Shown: one piece after another, positions 1 to 6,390 of the stretch
Position numbering within the stretch: position 1 is the first letter of the stretch
How the letters are laid out: the number at the start of each line of letters is the position of its first letter
Assembly: GCA_003105245.1 (NCBI GenBank)
Contig: PQAI01000262.1
Span: 21,637-38,768 of the forward strand
Direction: 5' to 3'
DNA length: 17,132 nucleotides
Source of the DNA: Betaproteobacteria bacterium
GTDB lineage: Bacteria > Pseudomonadota > Gammaproteobacteria > Burkholderiales > Usitatibacteraceae
Notes under the pieces: generated by a model
Told to the model about the DNA's origin: nothing
Database searches by the model: none
Seen by the model: the letters and a program-made list of their open reading frames with translations, nothing else
Translations under genes and position numbers: made by a program

Positions 1-138
1 TACCTGCCGCGCCGAAAGACCCGCGTGCACATCCACGCCGACGAGCTCGAGCGCGCCGACAACCCCCTCAAGGTCGATCGCCAGCTGCCCCGCCCCGCCA
101 AGGGCGAGCCCACGCTGGACGACGCCGTCACCTGGTAG
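1..138 (+). CDS. soeB: C-terminal end of DmsB/SoeB-like iron-sulfur subunit (partial)
   Basis: Only the last 45 codons are present, in frame 1 from base 1 to a TAG at 136-138. The peptide begins YLPRRKTRVHIHADELERAD and ends DDAVTW. No Fe-S cysteine motif lies in the visible part, so identity rests on context: a DmsC-type membrane anchor starts 12 bases after the stop, and in this family the anchor normally follows the four-cluster ferredoxin subunit. With sat and apr nearby, the likely complex is the sulfite-oxidising SoeABC enzyme on the cytoplasmic side of the membrane, where SoeB would carry electrons from the molybdenum subunit SoeA to SoeC. A DMSO reductase or polysulfide reductase subunit is the alternative. 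The 5' part is outside the window. Confidence 0.6.
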   Translation, partial: YLPRRKTRVHIHADELERADNPLKVDRQLPRPAKGEPTLDDAVTW

Positions 139-150
139 GCGCCCCACCGC

Positions 151-1131
151 ATGCGACCGGCCCTCTCCGTCATCCTGCTCACCACCCTGCTCGGCGCCGG
201 TCAGGGCCTGTTCCTCGCGATGGTCACGCACCAGACCTACGCGCTGTTCGGCGTGCTCTCCCCGGGAGGCTCCCGGGGCCTGTACGGGCCGGCCGCGGCG
301 GTCTCCCTGGCGCTCCTCCTGGCCGGGCTCGTGGCCTCCTTCTTCCACCTGGGCCGGCCGGAGCGCGCGTGGCGCTCCGCGGCGATGTGGCGCACCTCGT
401 GGCTGTCGCGCGAGGTGATCGTGCTCCCGGCGCTCATGGGAGCGGTCTTCCTGTACGCGGCCGCGCACCTGGCCGGCCTCAATCCCGTCCTCGCGCGGCT
501 GCCGGGGGGCGTGGCGATCGACGCGAGCATGGCCATCGGCGCCGTCGGCGCCGCGCTCGCCTTCGCGCTCTTCGTGTGCACCGGCATGATCTACGCGTGC
601 CTGAAGTTCCTGCGCGAGTGGCACAGCCCCCTCACGGTCGCCAACTACATCCTGCTCGGCACCGCCTCGGGATTCACCGCCGCCGCGGCGCTCGCCACCG
701 TGCTCGCTCCCGGCGAGGCGACCTTCTTCGCCGGCTGGGCGCTCGTGTTCACGGCCCTGGGCGCGGCCTCGCGCGGGGCCTCCCTGGTGCGCAACGCCCG
801 GCTGCGCCCCGTGAGCACGCTGCAGACCGCCATCGGGGTGCGCCACCCCGCGATCCGGCAGATCTCGCAGGGCTTCACGGCGGGCTCGTTCAACACGCAC
901 GAGTTCTTCCACGGCCAGGCGGCCTCGCTCGTGCGCTCGGTGAAGTGGATCTTCCTCGCGGCCGCCTTCGTCGTGCCCGCGGCGCTGCTCGCGGGGCACC
1001 TCGGCAACGGCTCGCACGCGCTGCTGGCCGCGGCCATCGCGATCCAGATGGCGGGACTCATGGCGGAGCGGTGGTTCTTCTTCGCCGAGGCGAACCACCC
1101 GCAGAACCTCTACTACCAGGCCGTGGCCTAG
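151..1131 (+). CDS. soeC: DmsC-family membrane anchor, probably SoeC of sulfite dehydrogenase
   Basis: This 326-aa protein is strongly hydrophobic, with about eight predicted membrane segments beginning at the N terminus (LSVILLTTLLGAGQGLFLA). It has features typical of DmsC-type anchors: an early HLGRPERAWRS segment after the second helix and a C-terminal ERWFFFAEANHPQNLYYQ motif. In DmsABC-like enzymes this subunit exchanges electrons with the quinone pool. It follows the ferredoxin subunit by 12 bases and precedes sat by 54 bases, so all three are probably co-transcribed. With sat and apr in the same region, direct oxidation of cytoplasmic sulfite to sulfate by SoeABC is the best reading. 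The family call is firm; the substrate is inferred from neighbours. Confidence 0.8.
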   Translation: MRPALSVILLTTLLGAGQGLFLAMVTHQTYALFGVLSPGGSRGLYGPAAAVSLALLLAGLVASFFHLGRPERAWRSAAMWRTSWLSREVIVLPALMGAVFLYAAAHLAGLNPVLARLPGGVAIDASMAIGAVGAALAFALFVCTGMIYACLKFLREWHSPLTVANYILLGTASGFTAAAALATVLAPGEATFFAGWALVFTALGAASRGASLVRNARLRPVSTLQTAIGVRHPAIRQISQGFTAGSFNTHEFFHGQAASLVRSVKWIFLAAAFVVPAALLAGHLGNGSHALLAAAIAIQMAGLMAERWFFFAEANHPQNLYYQAVA

Positions 1132-1185
1132 TGCCGCGGCGACATCGGCGATTGAAGATCGGCAGAGACCACAGGAGGAAATGAC

Positions 1186-2400
1186 ATGGCGCTCGTGAAT
1201 CCCCATGGCGGCGGGCCGCTGCGACCGCTCGCGCTCGAGGGCGCCGCCCTCGCGGCCGAGCTCTCCCGCGCGAAGAAGCTCCCGCGGCTCACGGTGAGCT
1301 CGCGCGAGAAGGGCGACCTCATCATGATGGGCATCGGGGGCTTCACGCCCCTGGAGGGCTTCATGACGCACGCGGACTGGCAGGGCGTCTGCGACGGCAT
1401 GCGCACGGCCTCCGGGCTCTTCTGGCCCATCCCCATCACGCTTTCCGCCGGCGAGGCGGAGGCCGGCGCGATCGCCGTCGGGGGCGAGCTGGCGCTCCTC
1501 GACCCGGACGACGGCTCGATCCTCGCCACGATGCTCGTCACCGAGAAGTACGCGATCGACAAGGCGCACGAGTGCGCCAGCGTGTTCCGGACGACGGAAG
1601 CCGAGCATCCCGGCGTGCAGATGGTGATGGCCCAGGGCGAGGTGAACCTAGCCGGCCCCGTGAAGGTGCTCTCCGACGGCGGCTTCAAGGCGAAGTACGG
1701 CGCGCTCTTCATGACGCCTGCCGAGACCCGCGCGGAGTTCGAGCGGCTCGGGTGGTCGCGGGTGGCGGCCTTCCAGACGCGAAACCCCATGCACCGCTCG
1801 CACGAGTACCTGGCCAAGGTGGCCATCGAGGTCTGCGACGGGGTCCTCATCCACTCCCTGCTGGGCAACCTCAAGCCCGGGGACATCCCGGCCGACGTGC
1901 GCACGAAGGCGATCGGCGTGCTCACCGAGAAGTACTTCCTCGGCAAGACCGTGGTGCAGGCCGGCTACCCGCTCGACATGCGCTACGCCGGCCCGCGCGA
2001 GGCGCTGCTGCACGCGCTCTTCCGCCAGAACTACGGCTGCTCGCACCAGATCGTCGGGCGCGACCACGCGGGGGTGGGGAGCTACTACGGCCCCTTCGAC
2101 GCGCACCACATCTTCGACCAGATCCCGCACGATGCCCTGGAGACCAAGCCGCTCAAGATCGACTGGACGTTCTGGTGCTACAAGTGTGGCGGCATGGCCT
2201 CGGCGCGCACCTGCCCGCACGGCGACGCCGACCGGCTGCTCGTCTCGGGGACCAAGCTTCGCAAGTGGCTTTCGGAGGGCGCGGACGTGCCCGCGGAGTT
2301 CAGCCGCCCGGAGGTCCTGGAGATCCTGCGGGAGTACTACGCGACGATCGAGGCGAAGGACAGGGTCGAGGTGAAGCTCACGGGTCACTCTGCGCGCTGA
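1186..2400 (+). CDS. sat: ATP sulfurylase (sulfate adenylyltransferase), dissimilatory type
   Basis: This 404-aa protein matches the monofunctional homo-oligomeric Sat family in length and motifs. The nucleotide-binding [11 protein letters not shown] motif is at 197-207, GRDHAG at 291-296 and SGTKLR at 354-359. A cysteine/histidine cluster, C331-x2-C334 with C343 and H345, resembles the zinc site of prokaryotic Sat. In sulfur oxidisers Sat runs in reverse, converting APS and pyrophosphate to ATP and sulfate, as the last step of indirect sulfite oxidation. The ATG at 1186 has an excellent AGGAGG ribosome site a few bases upstream. It lies just downstream of the soeC-like gene rather than beside apr. 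Its last 23 bases overlap the 3' end of the convergent lysR. Confidence 0.96.
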   Translation: MALVNPHGGGPLRPLALEGAALAAELSRAKKLPRLTVSSREKGDLIMMGIGGFTPLEGFMTHADWQGVCDGMRTASGLFWPIPITLSAGEAEAGAIAVGGELALLDPDDGSILATMLVTEKYAIDKAHECASVFRTTEAEHPGVQMVMAQGEVNLAGPVKVLSDGGFKAKYGALFMTPAETRAEFERLGWSRVAAFQTRNPMHRSHEYLAKVAIEVCDGVLIHSLLGNLKPGDIPADVRTKAIGVLTEKYFLGKTVVQAGYPLDMRYAGPREALLHALFRQNYGCSHQIVGRDHAGVGSYYGPFDAHHIFDQIPHDALETKPLKIDWTFWCYKCGGMASARTCPHGDADRLLVSGTKLRKWLSEGADVPAEFSRPEVLEILREYYATIEAKDRVEVKLTGHSAR

Positions 2401-3328
2401 GCGCGAGTCCCTCGGCCTCCGCCTCCCTCCCCGGAGGGGCGTCCAGCCTGCGCTTGGCGAACTGCACGAAGGCCCCCACGAGTCCCGACTGGATGCGCTC
2501 CCGGGGATAGACCGCCGTCAGCTGCCGCGTGAGCGGCGGCGAGAGGGGAATGCGCGCGAGCAGGCCCAGCCGCACTTCCTTCTCGACGGAGACGCGCGGC
2601 ACGATCGCGATCCCCATGCCGGCCGCCACCAGTCCCTTGAGGGCCTCCGGGCTGCTCGCCTCCATCACCACGTGAAGCGCTCCGGGCTCGATCCCGGCCC
2701 TCTCCAGGTAATGGTCGATCACCTCGCGCGTGCCGGAGCCCTGTTCCCGCGAGAGATAGGCGTGCTCGACGAGGGCGGCGGCCGGCACCGACCGGCGTGC
2801 CGACAAGGGATGTCCGGGGGCGCAGACGACCTGCAGCTCGTCGCTGCACAGCCGCTCTCCCGCGAGGGCCGGAAGGTACGAATCGCCCTCGATGAACCCG
2901 ATGTCCAGGGCCCGCTCGCGCACGCGCTCCTGGACCGTCTCGGAATTGCCCACGAAGAGGCTGGGCACCACGCCCGGGTGGGCCGCCTTGAATTCCCCGA
3001 GGATCTGCGGCAGCAGGAAGTCCGCGATCGTGGTGCTCGCGCCGATGAGCAGGGGGCCCGCGACCTGGCCGCCCATGTCCCTCAGGGCCGACTCGAGCTC
3101 CGCCGTCAGCGCCAGGATCCTCTCGGCATGCGCGAACGCGACGGCCCCCGCGGGCGTGAGGGAGATGCGGCCATGGGTGCGGTCGAAGAGCCGGGTGTTG
3201 AAGTGCTCTTCCAGCTGGCGGACCTGGAAGGTCACGGCCGGCTGGGTCATGCAGAGGGCTTCCCCCGCCTTCGTGAACGAGAGGTGCTTCGCGACCGCGT
3301 GGAACACCTGGAGCCGCCGATCCGCCAT
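2378..3328 (-). CDS. LysR-family transcriptional regulator, probably of sulfur oxidation genes
   Basis: This 316-aa protein has the normal LysR layout. The N-terminal winged helix-turn-helix (about residues 4-62) contains [20 protein letters not shown] and [15 protein letters not shown], and an effector-binding domain runs from about 90 to 295. The N-terminal region resembles CysL/CbbR-like regulators more than metabolic specialists, but the effector cannot be read from the sequence. The gene comes last in the - strand train that begins with aprM, but 111 bases separate it from the preceding gene and include a plausible operator (3353-3366), so it may have its own promoter. Its 3' end overlaps the end of convergent sat. 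Its position between sat and apr suggests control of one or both. Confidence 0.88.
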   Translation of the reverse strand: MADRRLQVFHAVAKHLSFTKAGEALCMTQPAVTFQVRQLEEHFNTRLFDRTHGRISLTPAGAVAFAHAERILALTAELESALRDMGGQVAGPLLIGASTTIADFLLPQILGEFKAAHPGVVPSLFVGNSETVQERVRERALDIGFIEGDSYLPALAGERLCSDELQVVCAPGHPLSARRSVPAAALVEHAYLSREQGSGTREVIDHYLERAGIEPGALHVVMEASSPEALKGLVAAGMGIAIVPRVSVEKEVRLGLLARIPLSPPLTRQLTAVYPRERIQSGLVGAFVQFAKRRLDAPPGREAEAEGLALSAQSDP

Positions 3329-3336
3329 CGCCCTAT

Positions 3337-3351
3337 CCCCTATTAGAGGGG
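3337..3351. repeat. Short perfect inverted repeat in the lysR leader
   Basis: CCCCT-ATTAG-AGGGG forms a 5-bp stem with a 5-base loop, 8 bases upstream of the lysR start codon. It could be a small hairpin near the lysR ribosome-binding region or part of an operator. The repeat is directly visible; any function is inference. Confidence 0.3.
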
Positions 3352-3352
3352 C

Positions 3353-3366
3353 TTATTCAAGCATAA
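3353..3366. promoter_or_regulatory. Candidate LysR-type operator TTAT-N6-ATAA upstream of lysR
   Basis: TTATTCAAGCATAA is a dyad (TTAT/ATAA) that contains the T-N11-A pattern typical of LysR-type regulator sites. It is an AT-rich island in very GC-rich DNA, 24 bases upstream of the lysR start, where autoregulation would be expected. On the - strand the same patch offers a weak -10-like TATGCT. No matching copy was found by eye before sat or aprM. Confidence 0.4.
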
Positions 3367-3410
3367 AAACGGGCATGCCGAGAGGGAGGGCTGCGTCGCG
3401 GGCCAGGCGC

Positions 3411-3423
3411 CCGGGTTGCCCGG
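3411..3423 (-). terminator. Possible hairpin after the 388-aa gene (weak terminator)
   Basis: CCGGG-TTG-CCCGG is a GC-rich 5-bp hairpin 16 bases beyond the stop codon of the 388-aa gene in its direction of transcription. A T-run (TTTTT on the - strand, opposite 3366-3370) follows only about 40 bases later, so it does not make a canonical intrinsic terminator with this stem. It may protect the 3' end or pause polymerase before lysR. Confidence 0.22.
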
Positions 3424-3439
3424 CCGACCCGCTGACCCG

Positions 3440-4606
3440 CTAACCCGCGGAGGTCAGGTTCACGCCCTTTGACTCCCCGCGCTCGACCTTGTCGATGCAC
3501 CTCACGACCAGCTTGTTCAGCGCGTCCGGGTTGAATGTCGTGATGTTGGACTTCTTGGAATGGTGCATCAGCGCCGACAGGGCCGCGCCCATCTCGGAAG
3601 CGGCGAACGCGGCCGACAGGCCGTCGTCCAGGACATCCACGAAGTAGGGGTAGAACATGTGCCCGGCGATGCGCGCATCCCCGCGCCCGACCTGGTACTT
3701 GCCGTTGAACGCGGCGTCGACCAGCGGGTCGTCGAACGTCTCCGCGATCCTCGTGGACTCCTGCGCGTCCAGGGGAAGGTGAATCAGGTACTGCTTGTTC
3801 TGGTACTGGTAGCACGTCAGTGACCCGCCGTTCGAGAAGCCCAGCGCGAAGGTCATGCTGGGATCCATGTGCGGGTTGTGGTTCTTGGTGAAGCGCTCCG
3901 TGATGTTCAGCAGGACCTCGTTCGACATCTCGTCGGGGAAGATCTGCGTGCCGAACTTCTCGATCAGCTCGTCGTCGTTCAGGCAGACGATGACGTCGTT
4001 GTTGCCGACGCGCGGCTTGATCGTGTCGAAGCCGATGCCCGTGGGCACGATGACCTGCGGCCCCAGGTAGCTGTTCAGGTATCCCGGCGTGATGATGGGG
4101 ATGTTGTCCGCCCTCCTGAACCTCGTCTTGATCTCGGCATCCAGCGTGTCGATCGGCGGGTGCGGCGAGACGAGCAGGTACGTCCGCCCGTGCGCATTGC
4201 CGTTGTAGCACTCGCGCGGGCCCCAGATGGGCGTGTGCACCTGGACGATGTTCACGTCGTTGAAGACGTGGGCGTCGATTTCCTGCTGGGCGATCGACGC
4301 GCGGTCCTCGGGCAGGATGATCTTGAACTGGATGTCGACCTGCATCGCGGAATAGAGCGCCACGAGGCTCAGGAAGACGTTCGTCGTGTTGCCGCCCGAG
4401 TTGGGCGGGGAGACGTCCTTCCTCGCGATGAAGTATTCCGGGTGGTCCTTCTCGTCCAGCTTCAGGCGGAAGCCGTCCTTGTCCTTGGTGACCGTCTGGA
4501 GCGGGATCTTGTTGTAGCGGAACTTCGGGATGTCGACGAACTCCTCGACATAGTAGTCGTTGACCGGCACGCCGATGGCGCGCAGTTTCGGTGTCAGCGT
4601 ACCCAA
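3440..4606 (-). CDS. Conserved-looking 388-aa cytoplasmic protein of unknown function in the apr gene train
   Basis: I do not recognise the family. The 388-residue protein has no signal peptide, membrane segment or familiar nucleotide or metal motif. It is unusually rich in Asn, Ile, Asp and Tyr for such GC-rich DNA, which suggests strong constraint rather than a chance frame. Segments that look conserved are SPPNSGGNTTNVF (66-78), HTPIWGPRECYNGNAHGRTY (124-143) followed by LLVSPHPPID, and ITPGYLNSYLGP (172-183). Cysteines are at 133, 208, 265 and 370. The start is TTG at 4606, supported by a strong GGGGAGG site (4615-4621, - strand) at 8-base spacing; no ATG or GTG fits better. It lies 72 bases after the CBS-domain gene on the same strand, so a role linked to APS reductase or sulfite metabolism is possible. 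Confidence 0.8.
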   Translation of the reverse strand: MGTLTPKLRAIGVPVNDYYVEEFVDIPKFRYNKIPLQTVTKDKDGFRLKLDEKDHPEYFIARKDVSPPNSGGNTTNVFLSLVALYSAMQVDIQFKIILPEDRASIAQQEIDAHVFNDVNIVQVHTPIWGPRECYNGNAHGRTYLLVSPHPPIDTLDAEIKTRFRRADNIPIITPGYLNSYLGPQVIVPTGIGFDTIKPRVGNNDVIVCLNDDELIEKFGTQIFPDEMSNEVLLNITERFTKNHNPHMDPSMTFALGFSNGGSLTCYQYQNKQYLIHLPLDAQESTRIAETFDDPLVDAAFNGKYQVGRGDARIAGHMFYPYFVDVLDDGLSAAFAASEMGAALSALMHHSKKSNITTFNPDALNKLVVRCIDKVERGESKGVNLTSAG

Positions 4607-4678
4607 AGCCGGATCCTCCCCGCGCGCTCAGCCGCGACGATGCTCGCCATCCCGGGCTTCTCGGCCGGGTCGATGCCG

Positions 4679-5203
4679 CTACTTCCTCTTCGCGCCCTTC
4701 TTCGCGGCGGGCTTGCGCGCCGTCTTGCGCTTGCCCGAGGCGGTCGCCTTCACCGCCTTCCTGCCGGTCCTTGCGGGAGTCTTTCCTGCGGCCTTCTTCG
4801 TCGGCTTCTTCTTTTCCGGCCGGGCGTTCAGCATCCCGGCGGCGATCTTGAATATGTCGGTTTCCGTGATGATGCCGACCAGGGTCCTGCCGGCGTCCAG
4901 GACGGGGAGGCTGCCGATATGGTGTGCCACGAGCAGCCGGGCAGCCTCCTTCAGCTGGGCGCTCGCCGGGACGCAGACGGGAGGGCCGCCCCGCATGATC
5001 TCGCCGACGGGCACCTCGGCCGATCCGTAGTTCGCGGCGGCGAGCAGCACGTCACGCTCGGCGATCATGCCGATCACGCGATCGCCCTCGACGACCGGCA
5101 AATGGTGGATTCGCCGGCTGCGCATCAGGTCGAAGGCCCGGTGGAACTCGGTATCCGGCCCGACCGTCACGACCGGCCGGGTCATGTACTGGCTGACTTT
5201 CAT
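4679..5203 (-). CDS. Tandem CBS-domain protein with a histone-H1-like lysine-rich tail
   Basis: This 174-aa protein has two CBS domains (about residues 6-57 and 69-122), including the typical MTRPVVTVGPDTEF, HHLPVVEGDRVIGMIAERD and GSLPVLDAGRTLVGIITETD signatures. A pair of CBS domains forms a Bateman module that usually binds adenine nucleotides. Residues 131-174 are a low-complexity basic tail with 15 Lys and 5 Arg among Ala, Thr and Pro, resembling bacterial histone-H1-like or AlgP-type tails that bind nucleic acid. The ATG at 5203 has a good GGAGG site. It follows the 53-aa gene by 43 bases in the apr train. A nucleotide-sensing protein that contacts DNA, RNA or a membrane is a reasonable inference. 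Confidence 0.88.
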   Translation of the reverse strand: MKVSQYMTRPVVTVGPDTEFHRAFDLMRSRRIHHLPVVEGDRVIGMIAERDVLLAAANYGSAEVPVGEIMRGGPPVCVPASAQLKEAARLLVAHHIGSLPVLDAGRTLVGIITETDIFKIAAGMLNARPEKKKPTKKAAGKTPARTGRKAVKATASGKRKTARKPAAKKGAKRK

Positions 5204-5246
5204 GTCGATCCTCCAGGCCCTGCTCGTCCGGGCTGCGGCATTGCGC

Positions 5247-5408
5247 CTACGGCTTCTTCGGCGTCTGGTACTCGGCTTCCTTCTGGAACGGCTCCCAGAT
5301 GGTCTCGTAGCCGACGAACCCCTTCTCGTTCGGGGGCATCTGGCGCGTCGTCAGGAAACGCGTGTGACCGTCGGGAACCTTGGCGGGCGGCGGTTTGTGA
5401 TCGCTCAT
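5247..5408 (-). CDS. Small 53-aa protein of unknown function between the FKBP and CBS genes
   Basis: A 54-codon frame runs from ATG (5406-5408) to TAG (5247-5249). The peptide starts MSDHKPPPAKVPDGHTRF and ends YQTPKKP, with GFVGYETIWEPFQKEAE in the middle. It is hydrophilic and proline-rich, and it has no cysteines, signal peptide or membrane segment. It is placed with 43-base gaps on both sides, matching the regular spacing of this gene train, and a GAAAGG-like ribosome site lies upstream. Its composition (Tyr, Trp, Phe, Asn, Lys and few Arg or Ala) is unlike a random frame in GC-rich DNA, which favours a real gene over the overlapping 71-codon frame at 5200-5415. Function unknown; a small partner of a neighbouring protein is possible. 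Confidence 0.68.
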   Translation of the reverse strand: MSDHKPPPAKVPDGHTRFLTTRQMPPNEKGFVGYETIWEPFQKEAEYQTPKKP

Positions 5409-5451
5409 GAGGCACCTTTCTCGCGGGTGATGTGGGGAATGTTCTGGAAAA

Positions 5452-5967
5452 TCAGCCGACGGGCCTCAGGCGCGCCGGGTCGACGCCGGCGCCCGCGGCG
5501 GGAATCGCCCCACCGGCCTTCGTCTCCTCGTCCGTCGCGTCGCGCACGGCCAGGATCTCGAGGACGAAGACGACCTGCCTGCCGCTGAGCGGATTGTTGC
5601 CGTCGACCGTGAGCTTCTCGTCATCCACCTGCGTGACGAGGAAGCTGCGGGTCTCGCCCCGGTCGTTCTCCATGAGGATGGAGGTGCCGACCTGCCGGTA
5701 CTCCTCCGGGACGTTCTCGATGAAATCGGTGAAGACCAGCGACTCGTCCCGCGGGCCGAAGATCTGGCTGCCGTCGATCGCCACCTCGATGACGTCGCCG
5801 GCGGACCTGCCCTCGAGCTGCGCGTGGACCGAGGGGGCCAGGATCTCGTTGTGCCCGTGGACATAGCCCAGCGGGAACTCGACCCGGGTGAGGACGTGCC
5901 CCGTCTTCCGGTCGGTCACCTTGTAGGTCAGCTCGACGAACTTGCCGTCCCGGATGGCTTCGCGCAC
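5452..5967 (-). CDS. SlyD-like FKBP-type peptidyl-prolyl cis-trans isomerase
   Basis: This 171-aa protein follows the SlyD plan. An FKBP core contains YVHGHNEIL (35-43) and LEGRSAGDVIEVAIDGSQIFG (51-71), an inserted chaperone flap spans roughly 73-120, and the closing DGNNPLSGRQVVFVLEIL strand begins at 122. SlyD proteins speed prolyl isomerisation and act as folding chaperones. The histidine/cysteine-rich metal-binding tail of E. coli SlyD is absent; the C terminus is a short Ala/Gly/Pro tail. I chose the GTG at 5967, 19 bases after the preceding stop; an upstream in-frame ATG at 6051 would add 28 non-homologous residues inside the previous gene. Its place in the apr train suggests a role in folding or maturing Apr proteins. 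Confidence 0.85.
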   Translation of the reverse strand: MREAIRDGKFVELTYKVTDRKTGHVLTRVEFPLGYVHGHNEILAPSVHAQLEGRSAGDVIEVAIDGSQIFGPRDESLVFTDFIENVPEEYRQVGTSILMENDRGETRSFLVTQVDDEKLTVDGNNPLSGRQVVFVLEILAVRDATDEETKAGGAIPAAGAGVDPARLRPVG

Positions 5968-5986
5968 GTGGGGTCCCGGCGATCGT

Positions 5987-6337
5987 TCAGAAGATGGACG
6001 CGCCGAAGATCCTGACCTTCCCGTCCTCGTAGCCGAGGACCAGGCGGCCAAGCCACTCGCCGGGCTTCTTGGTGCTGCGCTGCCGGTAGACGACCGTCAC
6101 GTGCTCGCCCCGGCGGATGATGCCGAGCGGGTCGGCGTCCTCGGAGAGGTTCCTCGCCAGCTCGCTGTTGGCGAACTGGTGGCCCGCGACGACCTGGTTC
6201 ATGGCGAGCGCGAGCGCGCTGGAGAAGTTCCTGGCGAACTCCCCGTACTTGCCTTCGTTCGAGTACTTGACCAGGTCTCGCCACAGCGGCTTCGCCATGG
6301 CGAGGATCTCCTCGTCGGTCTTGTCGACGATGTTCAC
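5987..6337 (-). CDS. Unknown 116-aa protein encoded directly after aprA
   Basis: I do not recognise this protein. The GTG start at 6337 (NIVDKTDEEILAMAKPLWRD) has a GGGGAG ribosome site, and the frame ends at TGA 5987-5989. The N-terminal 60 residues look helical (LAMAKPLWRDLVKYSNEGK, FARNFSSALALAMNQV). The C-terminal half looks like beta strands (EHVTVVYRQRS, EWLGRLVLGYEDGKVRIFG). That helix-then-sheet order is compatible with an NTF2-like fold, but this is only a guess from pattern. It has no cysteines, no signal peptide and no membrane segment. It sits 53 bases after aprA and 19 bases before the SlyD-like gene, so co-expression with APS reductase is likely. Confidence 0.75.
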   Translation of the reverse strand: MNIVDKTDEEILAMAKPLWRDLVKYSNEGKYGEFARNFSSALALAMNQVVAGHQFANSELARNLSEDADPLGIIRRGEHVTVVYRQRSTKKPGEWLGRLVLGYEDGKVRIFGASIF

Positions 6338-6375
6338 GGGCGGCTCCCCGGGAGCGGGGGGGACGCCCGCGGCGG

Positions 6376-6389
6376 GGCCCGGCGGGGCC
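6376..6389 (-). other. GC-rich hairpin immediately downstream of aprA
   Basis: GGCCC-GGCG-GGGCC forms a 5-bp stem with a 4-base loop, starting one base past the aprA stop codon. There is no T-run, so it is not a normal intrinsic terminator. It could stabilise the aprMBA part of the message or lower expression of the downstream accessory genes. Chance is quite possible in such GC-rich DNA. Confidence 0.25.
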
Positions 6390-6390
6390 G

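Noticed and set aside
4679..4815. Repetitive-looking DNA that might be a repeat array
   Set aside because: The repetition comes from Lys/Ala codons of the basic tail of the CBS protein; units are irregular and without spacers.
3869..5410. A 513-codon + strand frame across the 388-aa and CBS genes
   Set aside because: It is antisense to two well-supported genes, is dominated by Val/Asp/Arg and contains no recognisable domain.
5200..5415. A 71-codon frame overlapping the 53-aa gene
   Set aside because: Its Arg/Pro/Ala-rich composition looks random, while the alternative 53-codon frame has protein-like composition and better spacing.
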